A stretch of DNA of 20,485 bases from an uncultured Anaerotignum sp. (GTDB lineage Bacteria; Bacillota; Clostridia; Lachnospirales; Anaerotignaceae), in NCBI RefSeq assembly GCF_905212195.1, contig NZ_CAJMDQ010000047.1, positions 1 to 20,485 on the forward strand, read 5' to 3'. Under the pieces are notes generated by a model. The model was not told where the DNA came from, did not search any database, and saw only the letters and a list, made by a program, of their open reading frames with translations. The position numbers and the translations under genes are program-made. Shown here in pieces: positions 6,048 through 12,509 of the stretch (within the stretch, counting starts at the first letter, position 1; every line of letters begins with the position of its first letter).

Positions 6048-7397
6048 TTACTGCAATGTCTTTTCGATGAATGCTGCCAGTTCTTTTGCCGCTTTTTCCA
6101 TGCGTTCCATGTCTTTGCCTTCAATCATAACACGGATGAGAGGTTCTGTGCCGGAAGTACGGATGAGCACACGGCCGTCTGCGGAAAATTCTTCTTCCAG
6201 TTTTGCAATGGCATGACGGATAGCAGGTACTTCCATATAGGTGTTTTTCTTTGCGTTATTGACGCGGGCATTTACCAGCACCTGAGGCATCACTTCCATG
6301 GCTTTTGCCAGTTCGGATGCCTTTTTGCCTGTGCGTTTCATAACAGACAGCAGCTGGATAGCTGTGAGGATGCCGTCACCTGTGGTGTTATGATCCAGGA
6401 AAATGATATGGCCGGACTGTTCACCGCCCAGATTGCGTTCTGCTTCAATCATGCGTTCCAGAACGTAACGGTCACCAACGCCTGCCTGTTCAATGGCAAT
6501 GCCTTTTTCTCTGCCCATCATGGTCAGACCCAGGTTAGACATAACGGTACCAACGATGGTATCGTTTTTCAGTGTGCCTTTTTCCTTCATATCCAGACCA
6601 CAGATGGCAAGGATTTTATCGCCGTCGATGAGTTCGCCATTTTCGTCTACAGCCAGACAACGGTCTGCGTCGCCGTCGAAAGCGAAACCGATGTCTGCGT
6701 TATTTTCTTTTACAAATGCTTTCAGGTCTTCCATATGGGTGGAACCGCAGCGTTCATTGATGTTTGTGCCGTCAGGTTCGTTATGGATGATACACAGTTT
6801 TGCACCCAGATTCAGCAGTGTGATGGGAGCCGCTTTATAAGACGCGCCGTTGGCACAGTCCAGCGCCACTTTGATGCCATCGAATTTTTCTTTTGTGGTG
6901 CTGCCAAGGAATGCAATGTAATCATCCAGTGCGTCTTCCGCTACGGTGTGGGTACCGATAGATGCCCCTGTGGGAGAAGGCAGGATTTCAGGATGGCTCA
7001 GGATGATGTTTTCGATTTCGTCTTCCAGATTATCGCTGAGTTTATAGCCCTGGCTGTTGAAAAACTTGATGCCGTTGTATTCCACAGGGTTATGGGATGC
7101 GGAAATGACAACGCCTGCATCCAGACGATATTTCCGTACCAGATAAGCCACTGCAGGTGTGGGCACGATGCCTGCCAGCACTGCATGAGCGCCTACGGAG
7201 CAGATACCTGCTACCAGAGCCGCTTCCAGCATATCACCGCTGATGCGGGTATCCATCCCCACCAAAATGCGGGGTGCATGTTTTGTTTCTTTTGTCAGTA
7301 CATATGCGCCTGCACGTCCCAGCTGGAAAGCCATTTCCCCTGTCAGTTCTGTATTCGCTACACCGCGGACACCGTCCGTACCAAATAATCTACCCAT
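6048..7397 (-). CDS. glmM: Phosphoglucosamine mutase
   Basis: Interconverts glucosamine-6-phosphate and glucosamine-1-phosphate on the route to UDP-GlcNAc for peptidoglycan. At 449 aa it has normal length. It starts with the typical MGRLFGTDGVRGVAN. The catalytic phosphoserine is Ser101 in VISASHNP, the Mg-binding loop is DGDADR (Asp241, Asp243, Asp245), and the phosphate-binding loop RTSGTEPLIRV lies at about 413. It follows cdaR by 39 bp. An AAGGAG site lies 12 bp before the ATG, rather far. In other Firmicutes GlmM binds and inhibits CdaA, which fits the shared operon. Nothing unusual was seen. Confidence 0.97.
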   Translation of the reverse strand: MGRLFGTDGVRGVANTELTGEMAFQLGRAGAYVLTKETKHAPRILVGMDTRISGDMLEAALVAGICSVGAHAVLAGIVPTPAVAYLVRKYRLDAGVVISASHNPVEYNGIKFFNSQGYKLSDNLEDEIENIILSHPEILPSPTGASIGTHTVAEDALDDYIAFLGSTTKEKFDGIKVALDCANGASYKAAPITLLNLGAKLCIIHNEPDGTNINERCGSTHMEDLKAFVKENNADIGFAFDGDADRCLAVDENGELIDGDKILAICGLDMKEKGTLKNDTIVGTVMSNLGLTMMGREKGIAIEQAGVGDRYVLERMIEAERNLGGEQSGHIIFLDHNTTGDGILTAIQLLSVMKRTGKKASELAKAMEVMPQVLVNARVNNAKKNTYMEVPAIRHAIAKLEEEFSADGRVLIRTSGTEPLIRVMIEGKDMERMEKAAKELAAFIEKTLQ

Positions 7398-7436
7398 ATT
7401 CTGTTCAAACTCCTTATTCTTATTTTCTCATATTGT

Positions 7437-8714
7437 TTATGATTCTGTATTTGATTCATCGCCGCCAACAGCCATCACTTCTATGGTAACGGTGCTGCTG
7501 TCTGCCGTAATGCCGCTTGGCAGGTTCCAATCGATGGAAACGCTATGCTCGCCTTCTGTCAGTGCGGAAACATCCACCTGACCTGACAGGTCGCTGCCTT
7601 CCACTGCTGCCAGCTGGCTTGCCTCGCCGTTGATGGAAACAGAAATGCTGTCCGGCAGATGATACTGATATCCATCCTGCGCATTGGTCAGGTGAATCTG
7701 GTCAGAAGAAACCGTTACAGTCTTTTCTTCCCCTCTGTCCACATGGACAAGAACCTGAACCGCAGCACTGCTGCCTTCTTCTAGTTTCACATTTTCCGGC
7801 AGATAATCGGAAAGCTGGAATGTACGGCTGATGGAGCTGGTCGCTCCGCTGATGTCAATCTGATCCAGAGAAATCACATTCAGTTTATCCAGATCTTCTT
7901 TTGCCCCAATGACAGAAACGGTTTTCGGGGTGCATGTGATTTCCCCTAAATGATAGCCGTCTGCCGGGCTGCCTGTTACGGAAACCTGAACAGGCACCTG
8001 TTTTGCCTCATTCAGGCTATAAGAAACGGTAACCGTATCCACGGAGAATGTCACGCCGTTTACGGTATTGCCGTCTTTGTCATAAGCGACGGGTTTCACC
8101 TGCAAATCCATCTGCTGCACCGCATCTGCCGCATTGACAGACAGGCGCACTGCCACAACGCTGTCCACAGCGGATTTTGCCCCTTTGACCATAATGGTTT
8201 CTGGAATCAACTTAGGCGTTGACAGGTGAGTGCCTTCTGTGACTTCCCCATTCAAGGAAACTTCCAGCGGGAATTCCTTGGCTGCCAAAGTTTCCACCTG
8301 AATTTCCACGCTGCCGGGGACTTTGCTCTCAACGGTATATCCCGTAGCGCCGCCGCCAACGGAAGTATCTACAGGCAGTGTGATGGTATCACCATCCTGA
8401 GCATAAGTCAAATCTGACAGATCCACACTGGCAGAAATCAAATCTGCCTGCCGCTGACTGAGCCGGTCCAGCGCCGTTCGCTGGGCTTTGACTTTGATGC
8501 TGACCTTTGTGTTGGTCAGATCTTCCCGATTGGCTACCGTAAGGCCCCGGGCAGTCAATGTTTCCTCCCCTACCAATTGGAGGGTAGTGCTGTATGATCT
8601 TGTATCAATGGGCTGATTGATGCTGATGACCATAAACCACATGGTGGTAGCAATGGCCACGGAAAGCAGTTTCCAGCCCAGGTCTTTCATGAGCAATTCC
8701 TGAAATCGTTTCAT
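7437..8714 (-). CDS. cdaR: CdaR, YbbR-domain regulator of diadenylate cyclase
   Basis: Membrane-anchored partner of CdaA that modulates c-di-AMP synthesis. An N-terminal transmembrane helix (about residues 12-32, LGWKLLSVAIATTMWFMVI) is followed by extracellular YbbR repeats, recognisable by recurring segments of the type VPVQVSVTGSPADGYHLGEI and FPLEVSLNGEVTEGTHLSTP, each ending in a P-x-x-V-x-V-x-G-x-K motif. The protein has 425 residues, consistent with several YbbR units. Its start overlaps the cdaA stop by 4 bp (ATGA), so translation is coupled. The order cdaA-cdaR-glmM is the standard Firmicute arrangement, which makes the call safe. Confidence 0.95.
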   Translation of the reverse strand: MKRFQELLMKDLGWKLLSVAIATTMWFMVISINQPIDTRSYSTTLQLVGEETLTARGLTVANREDLTNTKVSIKVKAQRTALDRLSQRQADLISASVDLSDLTYAQDGDTITLPVDTSVGGGATGYTVESKVPGSVEIQVETLAAKEFPLEVSLNGEVTEGTHLSTPKLIPETIMVKGAKSAVDSVVAVRLSVNAADAVQQMDLQVKPVAYDKDGNTVNGVTFSVDTVTVSYSLNEAKQVPVQVSVTGSPADGYHLGEITCTPKTVSVIGAKEDLDKLNVISLDQIDISGATSSISRTFQLSDYLPENVKLEEGSSAAVQVLVHVDRGEEKTVTVSSDQIHLTNAQDGYQYHLPDSISVSINGEASQLAAVEGSDLSGQVDVSALTEGEHSVSIDWNLPSGITADSSTVTIEVMAVGGDESNTES

Positions 8715-9568
8715 TTATCCTGCCTTCCTTTCCAAATCGCCAGTTTCTTTTTGGCGGATTGATGATCCTGTTCGGAGATCATGTTTTTCAATTGTTCCGG
8801 CGTCAAATCCCGATAAAGGACGCCGCCTCTTGCAACGGAAATCTTCCCGGTTTCTTCGGAAACGACGATCACATGGGCATCAGAAACCTCGCTGGCACCA
8901 ATGGCCGCACGGTGTCTGGTACCAAGTTCCATGCTGACTTCGTTGCTGTCTGTCAATGGCAGGAAACAGGTGGCCGCCGCCACACGGTTCCGCCGGATGA
9001 TCACCGCCCCGTCATGGAGGGGGGTGTTGTGTTCAAAAATATTGATAAGGAGCTGACTGGACACGATGGCGTCGATGGGGATGCCTGTTCTTTCCAGATC
9101 GCCCAGAGGCACTTCCTGTTCCATAAGGATCAGGGCGCCTGTTTTTGCCGCGCCCATTTTGTCCGCCGCCTTGACGATTTCGTTTACGGTGCGGGCTGCG
9201 GCTTTTTCATCCCCGGCATCTTCGCCGCGGGTGAAGTAAGAAAAGATCTTTCCTTTGCCCAGCTGTTCCAAAGCCTTTCGCATTTCCGGCTGAAAGACAA
9301 TGAGCAGCGCAATGATACCCATATTGATGGTGTTGGAAAGAACGAAAATGATGGTATGTAATTTCAAAAGGGCTGCCACTGCCGCAAAGGCAAAGATCAC
9401 CAGTATCCCTTTGAAAAGGACCCAGGCACGGGTTTCTTTGATCCAGAAAATGACTTTATAGATGATATATGCCACAATCAGGATATCCAGCACATCCGTT
9501 ATGCCAATGGACGGACGTACAAATTCTGTGATGCCCAGACCACTGAAAAAGCTGTTCAAAAAATCCAT
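8711..9568 (-). CDS. cdaA: Membrane diadenylate cyclase CdaA
   Basis: Makes cyclic di-AMP from two ATP; the nucleotide controls potassium, osmolyte and wall homeostasis. Three hydrophobic segments at about 24-42, 50-68 and 72-92 anchor it in the membrane, followed by a short coiled segment and the DAC domain (about 120-265). Catalytic signatures are DGA (186-188, in LHDGAVI) and RHR (218-220, in GTRHRAAIGASE). The ATG at 9568 starting MDFLNSFF is preferred over an upstream in-frame TTG at 9613. The ribosome site is poor (only GGTGTG nearby), which may limit expression. First gene of the operon, with the divergent crotonase gene upstream. Confidence 0.96.
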   Translation of the reverse strand: MDFLNSFFSGLGITEFVRPSIGITDVLDILIVAYIIYKVIFWIKETRAWVLFKGILVIFAFAAVAALLKLHTIIFVLSNTINMGIIALLIVFQPEMRKALEQLGKGKIFSYFTRGEDAGDEKAAARTVNEIVKAADKMGAAKTGALILMEQEVPLGDLERTGIPIDAIVSSQLLINIFEHNTPLHDGAVIIRRNRVAAATCFLPLTDSNEVSMELGTRHRAAIGASEVSDAHVIVVSEETGKISVARGGVLYRDLTPEQLKNMISEQDHQSAKKKLAIWKGRQDK

Positions 9569-9630
9569 TGTATCACACCCGATTCTTCTGATTCTAATAA
9601 AAATTGGTTCCAAAAAGCCGATACAGTATC

Positions 9631-9639
9631 AGTATATCA
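9631..9639 (-). promoter_or_regulatory. Extended -10 promoter of the cdaA operon
   Basis: Read on the minus strand, TGATATACT is an extended -10 element about 63 bp before the cdaA ATG. No good -35 lies at 17 bp, which fits extended -10 use. Single-motif evidence only. Confidence 0.45.
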
Positions 9640-9665
9640 TAAAGTAGAACAAAAGTGTGATTCTC

Positions 9666-9737
9666 TTGAAAATTTCAAAAAAATTTATGATATTATTTTG
9701 ACGAAATAACGGAAAAGGGCGGTACAGCCCTCTTTTA
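9666..9737 (+). promoter_or_regulatory. Promoter-like element followed by a short terminator-like hairpin
   Basis: This lies in the 324-bp gap between divergent cdaA and the crotonase gene. TTGAAA (9666-9671) and an extended -10 TGATATTAT (9688-9696) are 19 bp apart, and TTGAAAATTTCAA is also a near-palindrome that could be an operator. About 20 bp on, AGGGC (9716-9720) pairs with GCCCT (9727-9731), followed by CTTTTA. It could make a very short RNA or an attenuated leader for the downstream gene. The rest of the gap is AT-rich with no ORF. Confidence 0.3.
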
Positions 9738-9796
9738 TCATTTTGTATCCAAACTCATTTCCTTTTCTTTTTCCTGCAAAAGTCATGACATTCGTA

Positions 9797-9802
9797 TATA
9801 AT
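9797..9802 (+). promoter_or_regulatory. Probable -10 element of the crotonase gene
   Basis: A perfect TATAAT lies 90 bp before the ATG. The hexamer 17 bp upstream (CTGCAA at 9774-9779) is a poor -35, so strength is uncertain or an activator is needed. Confidence 0.4.
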
Positions 9803-9892
9803 TGTGTTTAGAGAAAACTGGCCTTTCTTCTTTTCCATGCAAAATAACAGGACTGACAGACACCATTTCCGCAGTACAAAGGAGGAACAAAC

Positions 9893-10672
9893 ATGAATGA
9901 AATCCAATTCACCGTGGAAAACCATATTGCCACCATCCATTTAAACCGGCAGCACGTAGGCAATGCCTTTTCTACCGAAATGATGGAAAAATGGTGCAAT
10001 ATTTTCGCAGAGATTCAGAAAAAAGAGGATATCCGCTGTGTCGTTGTAAAAAGCGATCTGCCAAATGCTTTTACTTTCGGCGGAGATATTAAGGAAGAAC
10101 AGCATTTGAAAGGCGATTCAGCCCGCCGCTTTTCCGGCCTTGGACAGGCATGTGCCAAATGCCTGCGGGACTGTCCCTGCCCAGTCATCTTTTCCATCAA
10201 TGGCTATTGTCTGGGAGCAGGGTTGGAATTCCTGTTATCGGCAGATCTGGTCATCGCTTCCGATGACATTCAATTAGGCATCCCCACCATCAAACTTGGC
10301 GAAGTTCCCGGCTTCGGGGGCATTGGGCTTTTGGGAAAGAAAATCGGCTATGCCAACGCCATGGATTTGCTATTGACAGGCAGATTCCTTCAGGGACAGG
10401 AAGCTCTGCGCTTGGGACTGGTACAATATTTGGTGCCTACAGCAGAACTGGAACAAAAGGCAACGGAACTGGCGCATACCATCTGCACCTTTGCGCCCCT
10501 TGCCGTCAGAAAAATGAAACGGGTATTGCAGCACGCATACGGCGCAACTTTGGAAGAACAGCTGGCATATGAAACAGAGGCTTTTACGGAAATCTGCCAG
10601 ACCTGCGACAGAGCAGATGCCATAGAGGCCTTTCTGCACAAGAAACCATCTCCCCCATTTCATGGAAAATAA
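9893..10672 (+). CDS. Enoyl-CoA hydratase/isomerase (crotonase) family protein, 259 aa
   Basis: Acts on a CoA thioester through the crotonase oxyanion hole. Visible elements are FTFGGDIKE (about 60-68) and the second oxyanion segment NGYCLGAGLEFLLSADLVIAS (about 103-123), whose Glu matches rat hydratase Glu144. The later segment IPTIKLGEVPGFGG has Thr where hydratases have the second catalytic Glu (Glu164 in PEILLG). One-Glu crotonases are often isomerases or other thioester enzymes, so a plain 3-hydroxyacyl dehydration role is doubtful. AAGGAGG lies 7 bp before the ATG. It is monocistronic, with no acyl-CoA dehydrogenase or thiolase nearby to suggest a substrate. Family sure; reaction unknown. 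Confidence 0.9.
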   Translation: MNEIQFTVENHIATIHLNRQHVGNAFSTEMMEKWCNIFAEIQKKEDIRCVVVKSDLPNAFTFGGDIKEEQHLKGDSARRFSGLGQACAKCLRDCPCPVIFSINGYCLGAGLEFLLSADLVIASDDIQLGIPTIKLGEVPGFGGIGLLGKKIGYANAMDLLLTGRFLQGQEALRLGLVQYLVPTAELEQKATELAHTICTFAPLAVRKMKRVLQHAYGATLEEQLAYETEAFTEICQTCDRADAIEAFLHKKPSPPFHGK

Positions 10673-10699
10673 AAAAGAAACAGGATACCTGTGCTTTTT
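10673..10699 (+). terminator. Hairpin directly after the crotonase stop codon
   Basis: AAAAAG and ACAGG pair with CCTGT and CTTTTT around an ATA loop, with a small internal loop. The T-run forms the 3' arm, as in compact intrinsic terminators. Confidence 0.5.
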
Positions 10700-10771
10700 C
10701 CATTGTCCTTCCCGTCACGGAGTAAGGAAAACTTTCATGCAATAGAAAAACAAGCAGAACTTTCTGCATAC

Positions 10772-10805
10772 AAAAGGCGTTTCCTTCTTTGGGAAAACGC
10801 CTTTT
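10772..10805 (+). terminator. Main terminator of the crotonase gene
   Basis: AAAAGGCGTTTCC pairs with GGGAAAACGCCTTTT around TTCTTT, with one bulged base, followed by CTTATTT. It is nearly the same sequence as the lysS terminator at 12458-12491. Confidence 0.75.
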
Positions 10806-10866
10806 CTTATTTGCTCAGATGCAGACTTATTCTATCTCCAGATTTCCTTGCATCTGCCAAACAACA

Positions 10867-10893
10867 AAAACCCCCGACAAATCGGGGGTTTTG
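10867..10893 (-). terminator. Terminator of the OmpA-lipoprotein gene
   Basis: AAAACCCCCGA pairs with TCGGGGGTTTT. Read on the minus strand it ends in TTTTTGTTG and lies about 10 bp past the stop codon. It is GC-rich and symmetric, so it may act on both strands. Confidence 0.8.
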
Positions 10894-10901
10894 CAATGTT
10901 T

Positions 10902-12281
10902 TTATTTTTCCTGCAAAATCTTCTGGGCAATGGGATCTTCTGCATCCACAAGAACCACTCTTCTGTTCTTCGCAGCTTCTGTTTCTACAAAATTACCATT
11001 GGCATCAATGTCCTGGCCCCGTACAAAGGGATCTTTTTCAAAGCCAAGACCAACTGTCAACAGCTGGGATTCGGGCACGCCAAAATCTTTCACCAGCATA
11101 TTTTTCACTGCTTTTGCACGTTCTTCAGATAAGAGCACGCTGGTATCCTGTGGACCTTCTGTGGCTGTGGTGCCTGCAATAAGCACCTGATGGTCAGGAA
11201 ATTCCAGAATGGTTTTTGCTACCGGTTCCAAAGCAGCTTTTGCCGCTGCTTCATCCAGAAAGGCTGCCTTGTTGGCAACGAACATGACCTGTGTGGAATT
11301 GAGTTCAAATGGTTTTTCAAAAACCAATGGTTCCTGTTCCGCTGTGGTCGCCTGTTCTTCCTTTGGTCCATGAATGGTCAGGGAATATTCTGAATTGCCC
11401 CGCAGCAAGATATAATAGGTTGTATTGGCAGCCAGATTTGATACTTCTTCTGTCCGCATCGTGCCATCAGCGCCTGCTTCTGGCTGCATCAGACGATTCC
11501 CATACTGGTCAAAGAGCCCCAGAACCAAATTAGGGGTATCCGGTGTTTTATTGAGGAAAGAAATCTGATAAGGCACATTCTCTTCTGCACCTGTGGTAAA
11601 GGCAAACCACAGATTTTCACCATCTGCTACAGTGCCGGTCACTTTTGTATCAAAAGGAAGCAATGCCGCATCATCCATATTGGTACCGGGTTTAACTTCT
11701 TCCGCAGATACAGAGCCTGCACCTCTTGCCATGGCAAAGCTGTCGGATGTTTCGTAAGCGTCAGTCTGGGTGCCTTCTTCCAGCACCTGCATCATGAACG
11801 CCGCTTCTCCGCTGGCATGAATGCCAATATTGACGTAATAGGTTTCATTGGCAGCTAAGTTCTCTGCTTTATAAGCGGATACCGTACCGGAATTATCCGC
11901 TTCTATCTGCCGCAAACGTTCTCCATTAGCATCATAAAGCTGTACCACCAGATTGGAAGAATCGGGTGTTTTATTTACAAATGTCAGATAATAGGCAGTG
12001 CCCGCCTGCTCGCCTGTGGTAAAGGCAAGCCAGAAAGCCTGATCCTTGGCAGCAGTGCCATAGACTTTTGTGTTCAAAGGCACCAGAACCGCATCCTCCT
12101 GATTGGTACCGCCTCTGATCTGCTCCGTGGATTCGCCCACATCAAAATCCTTGTCCACCTCTTCTACTTCTTCCTGCTGTGTTTCTTCAACGGGCTCCTG
12201 CGCTTGTTTTCCGCCGCAAGCGGAAAATGCCATCACGGACATTGTCAGGCACAGTAAAACCGTCCACATACGTTTTTTCAT
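10902..12281 (-). CDS. OmpA-domain lipoprotein with two tandem N-terminal beta domains (459 aa)
   Basis: A surface lipoprotein likely to bind peptidoglycan. Residues 1-21 are a lipoprotein signal ending in the lipobox FSAC, with the lipidated Cys at 22. An acidic Gln/Glu-rich linker follows. Two homologous domains of about 115 residues come next; each opens with a GTN-x-(E/D)DA motif and contains (L/F)AFTTG, F-x-NKTPD, and the closing LAANxTYY. They resemble pre-peptidase C-terminal-like beta-sandwiches. The last ~150 residues are OmpA-like, with LSEERAKAVKNML and ending in AAKNRRVVLVDAED, where Asn-Arg-Arg is the family signature. The start is the ATG at 12281, which has AGGAGG 8 bp upstream; the frame opens ten codons earlier. 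Monocistronic. The OmpA call is strong; the N-terminal fold is inference. Confidence 0.88.
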   Translation of the reverse strand: MKKRMWTVLLCLTMSVMAFSACGGKQAQEPVEETQQEEVEEVDKDFDVGESTEQIRGGTNQEDAVLVPLNTKVYGTAAKDQAFWLAFTTGEQAGTAYYLTFVNKTPDSSNLVVQLYDANGERLRQIEADNSGTVSAYKAENLAANETYYVNIGIHASGEAAFMMQVLEEGTQTDAYETSDSFAMARGAGSVSAEEVKPGTNMDDAALLPFDTKVTGTVADGENLWFAFTTGAEENVPYQISFLNKTPDTPNLVLGLFDQYGNRLMQPEAGADGTMRTEEVSNLAANTTYYILLRGNSEYSLTIHGPKEEQATTAEQEPLVFEKPFELNSTQVMFVANKAAFLDEAAAKAALEPVAKTILEFPDHQVLIAGTTATEGPQDTSVLLSEERAKAVKNMLVKDFGVPESQLLTVGLGFEKDPFVRGQDIDANGNFVETEAAKNRRVVLVDAEDPIAQKILQEK

Positions 12282-12330
12282 GGCCAACCCCTCCTTTGTT
12301 GCCAAAACCAAAACCCCTTTGTTCTTTTGT

Positions 12331-12369
12331 GCTGTTCCTTATATTCCGAAAAATCCAGAAAGGAACAGC
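12331..12369 (-). promoter_or_regulatory. Leader hairpin in the 5' UTR of the OmpA lipoprotein
   Basis: GCTGTTCCTT (12331-12340) and AAGGAACAGC (12360-12369) form a perfect 10-bp stem with a 19-nt loop. It lies between the promoter and the ribosome site, where it could stabilise the mRNA or bind a regulator. No known riboswitch is recognised. Confidence 0.4.
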
Positions 12370-12384
12370 CGTTCTTATAGTTTC

Positions 12385-12412
12385 AGTATACGCTCTTTCT
12401 GATTTTTTGCAA
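12385..12412 (-). promoter_or_regulatory. Promoter of the OmpA-lipoprotein gene
   Basis: On the minus strand TTGCAA (12407-12412) and TATACT (12385-12390) are 16 bp apart, giving a leader of about 97 nt. Confidence 0.65.
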
Positions 12413-12457
12413 TAAAAAAACAGAAACAACCCCATAACCGCTGTGTGTTCTGCACAA

Positions 12458-12491
12458 AAAAGGCGTTTTCTCTTCCGAGAAAACGCCTTTT
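12458..12491 (-). terminator. Terminator of the greA-lysS operon
   Basis: AAAAGGCGTTTTCTC pairs perfectly over 15 bp with GAGAAAACGCCTTTT around TTCC. On the minus strand it runs into six T residues and lies about 18 bp after the lysS stop codon. Confidence 0.9.
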
Positions 12492-12509
12492 GCATTTCTA
12501 CTTATTAAA

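Noticed and set aside
9569..9613. TTG start extending CdaA by 15 residues
   Set aside because: The extension is basic and not typical of CdaA; MDFLNS is the expected N-terminus.
10691..11190. Plus-strand frames running across the gap and the end of the OmpA lipoprotein gene
   Set aside because: They cross terminators, lack ribosome sites and overlap a well-supported minus-strand gene.
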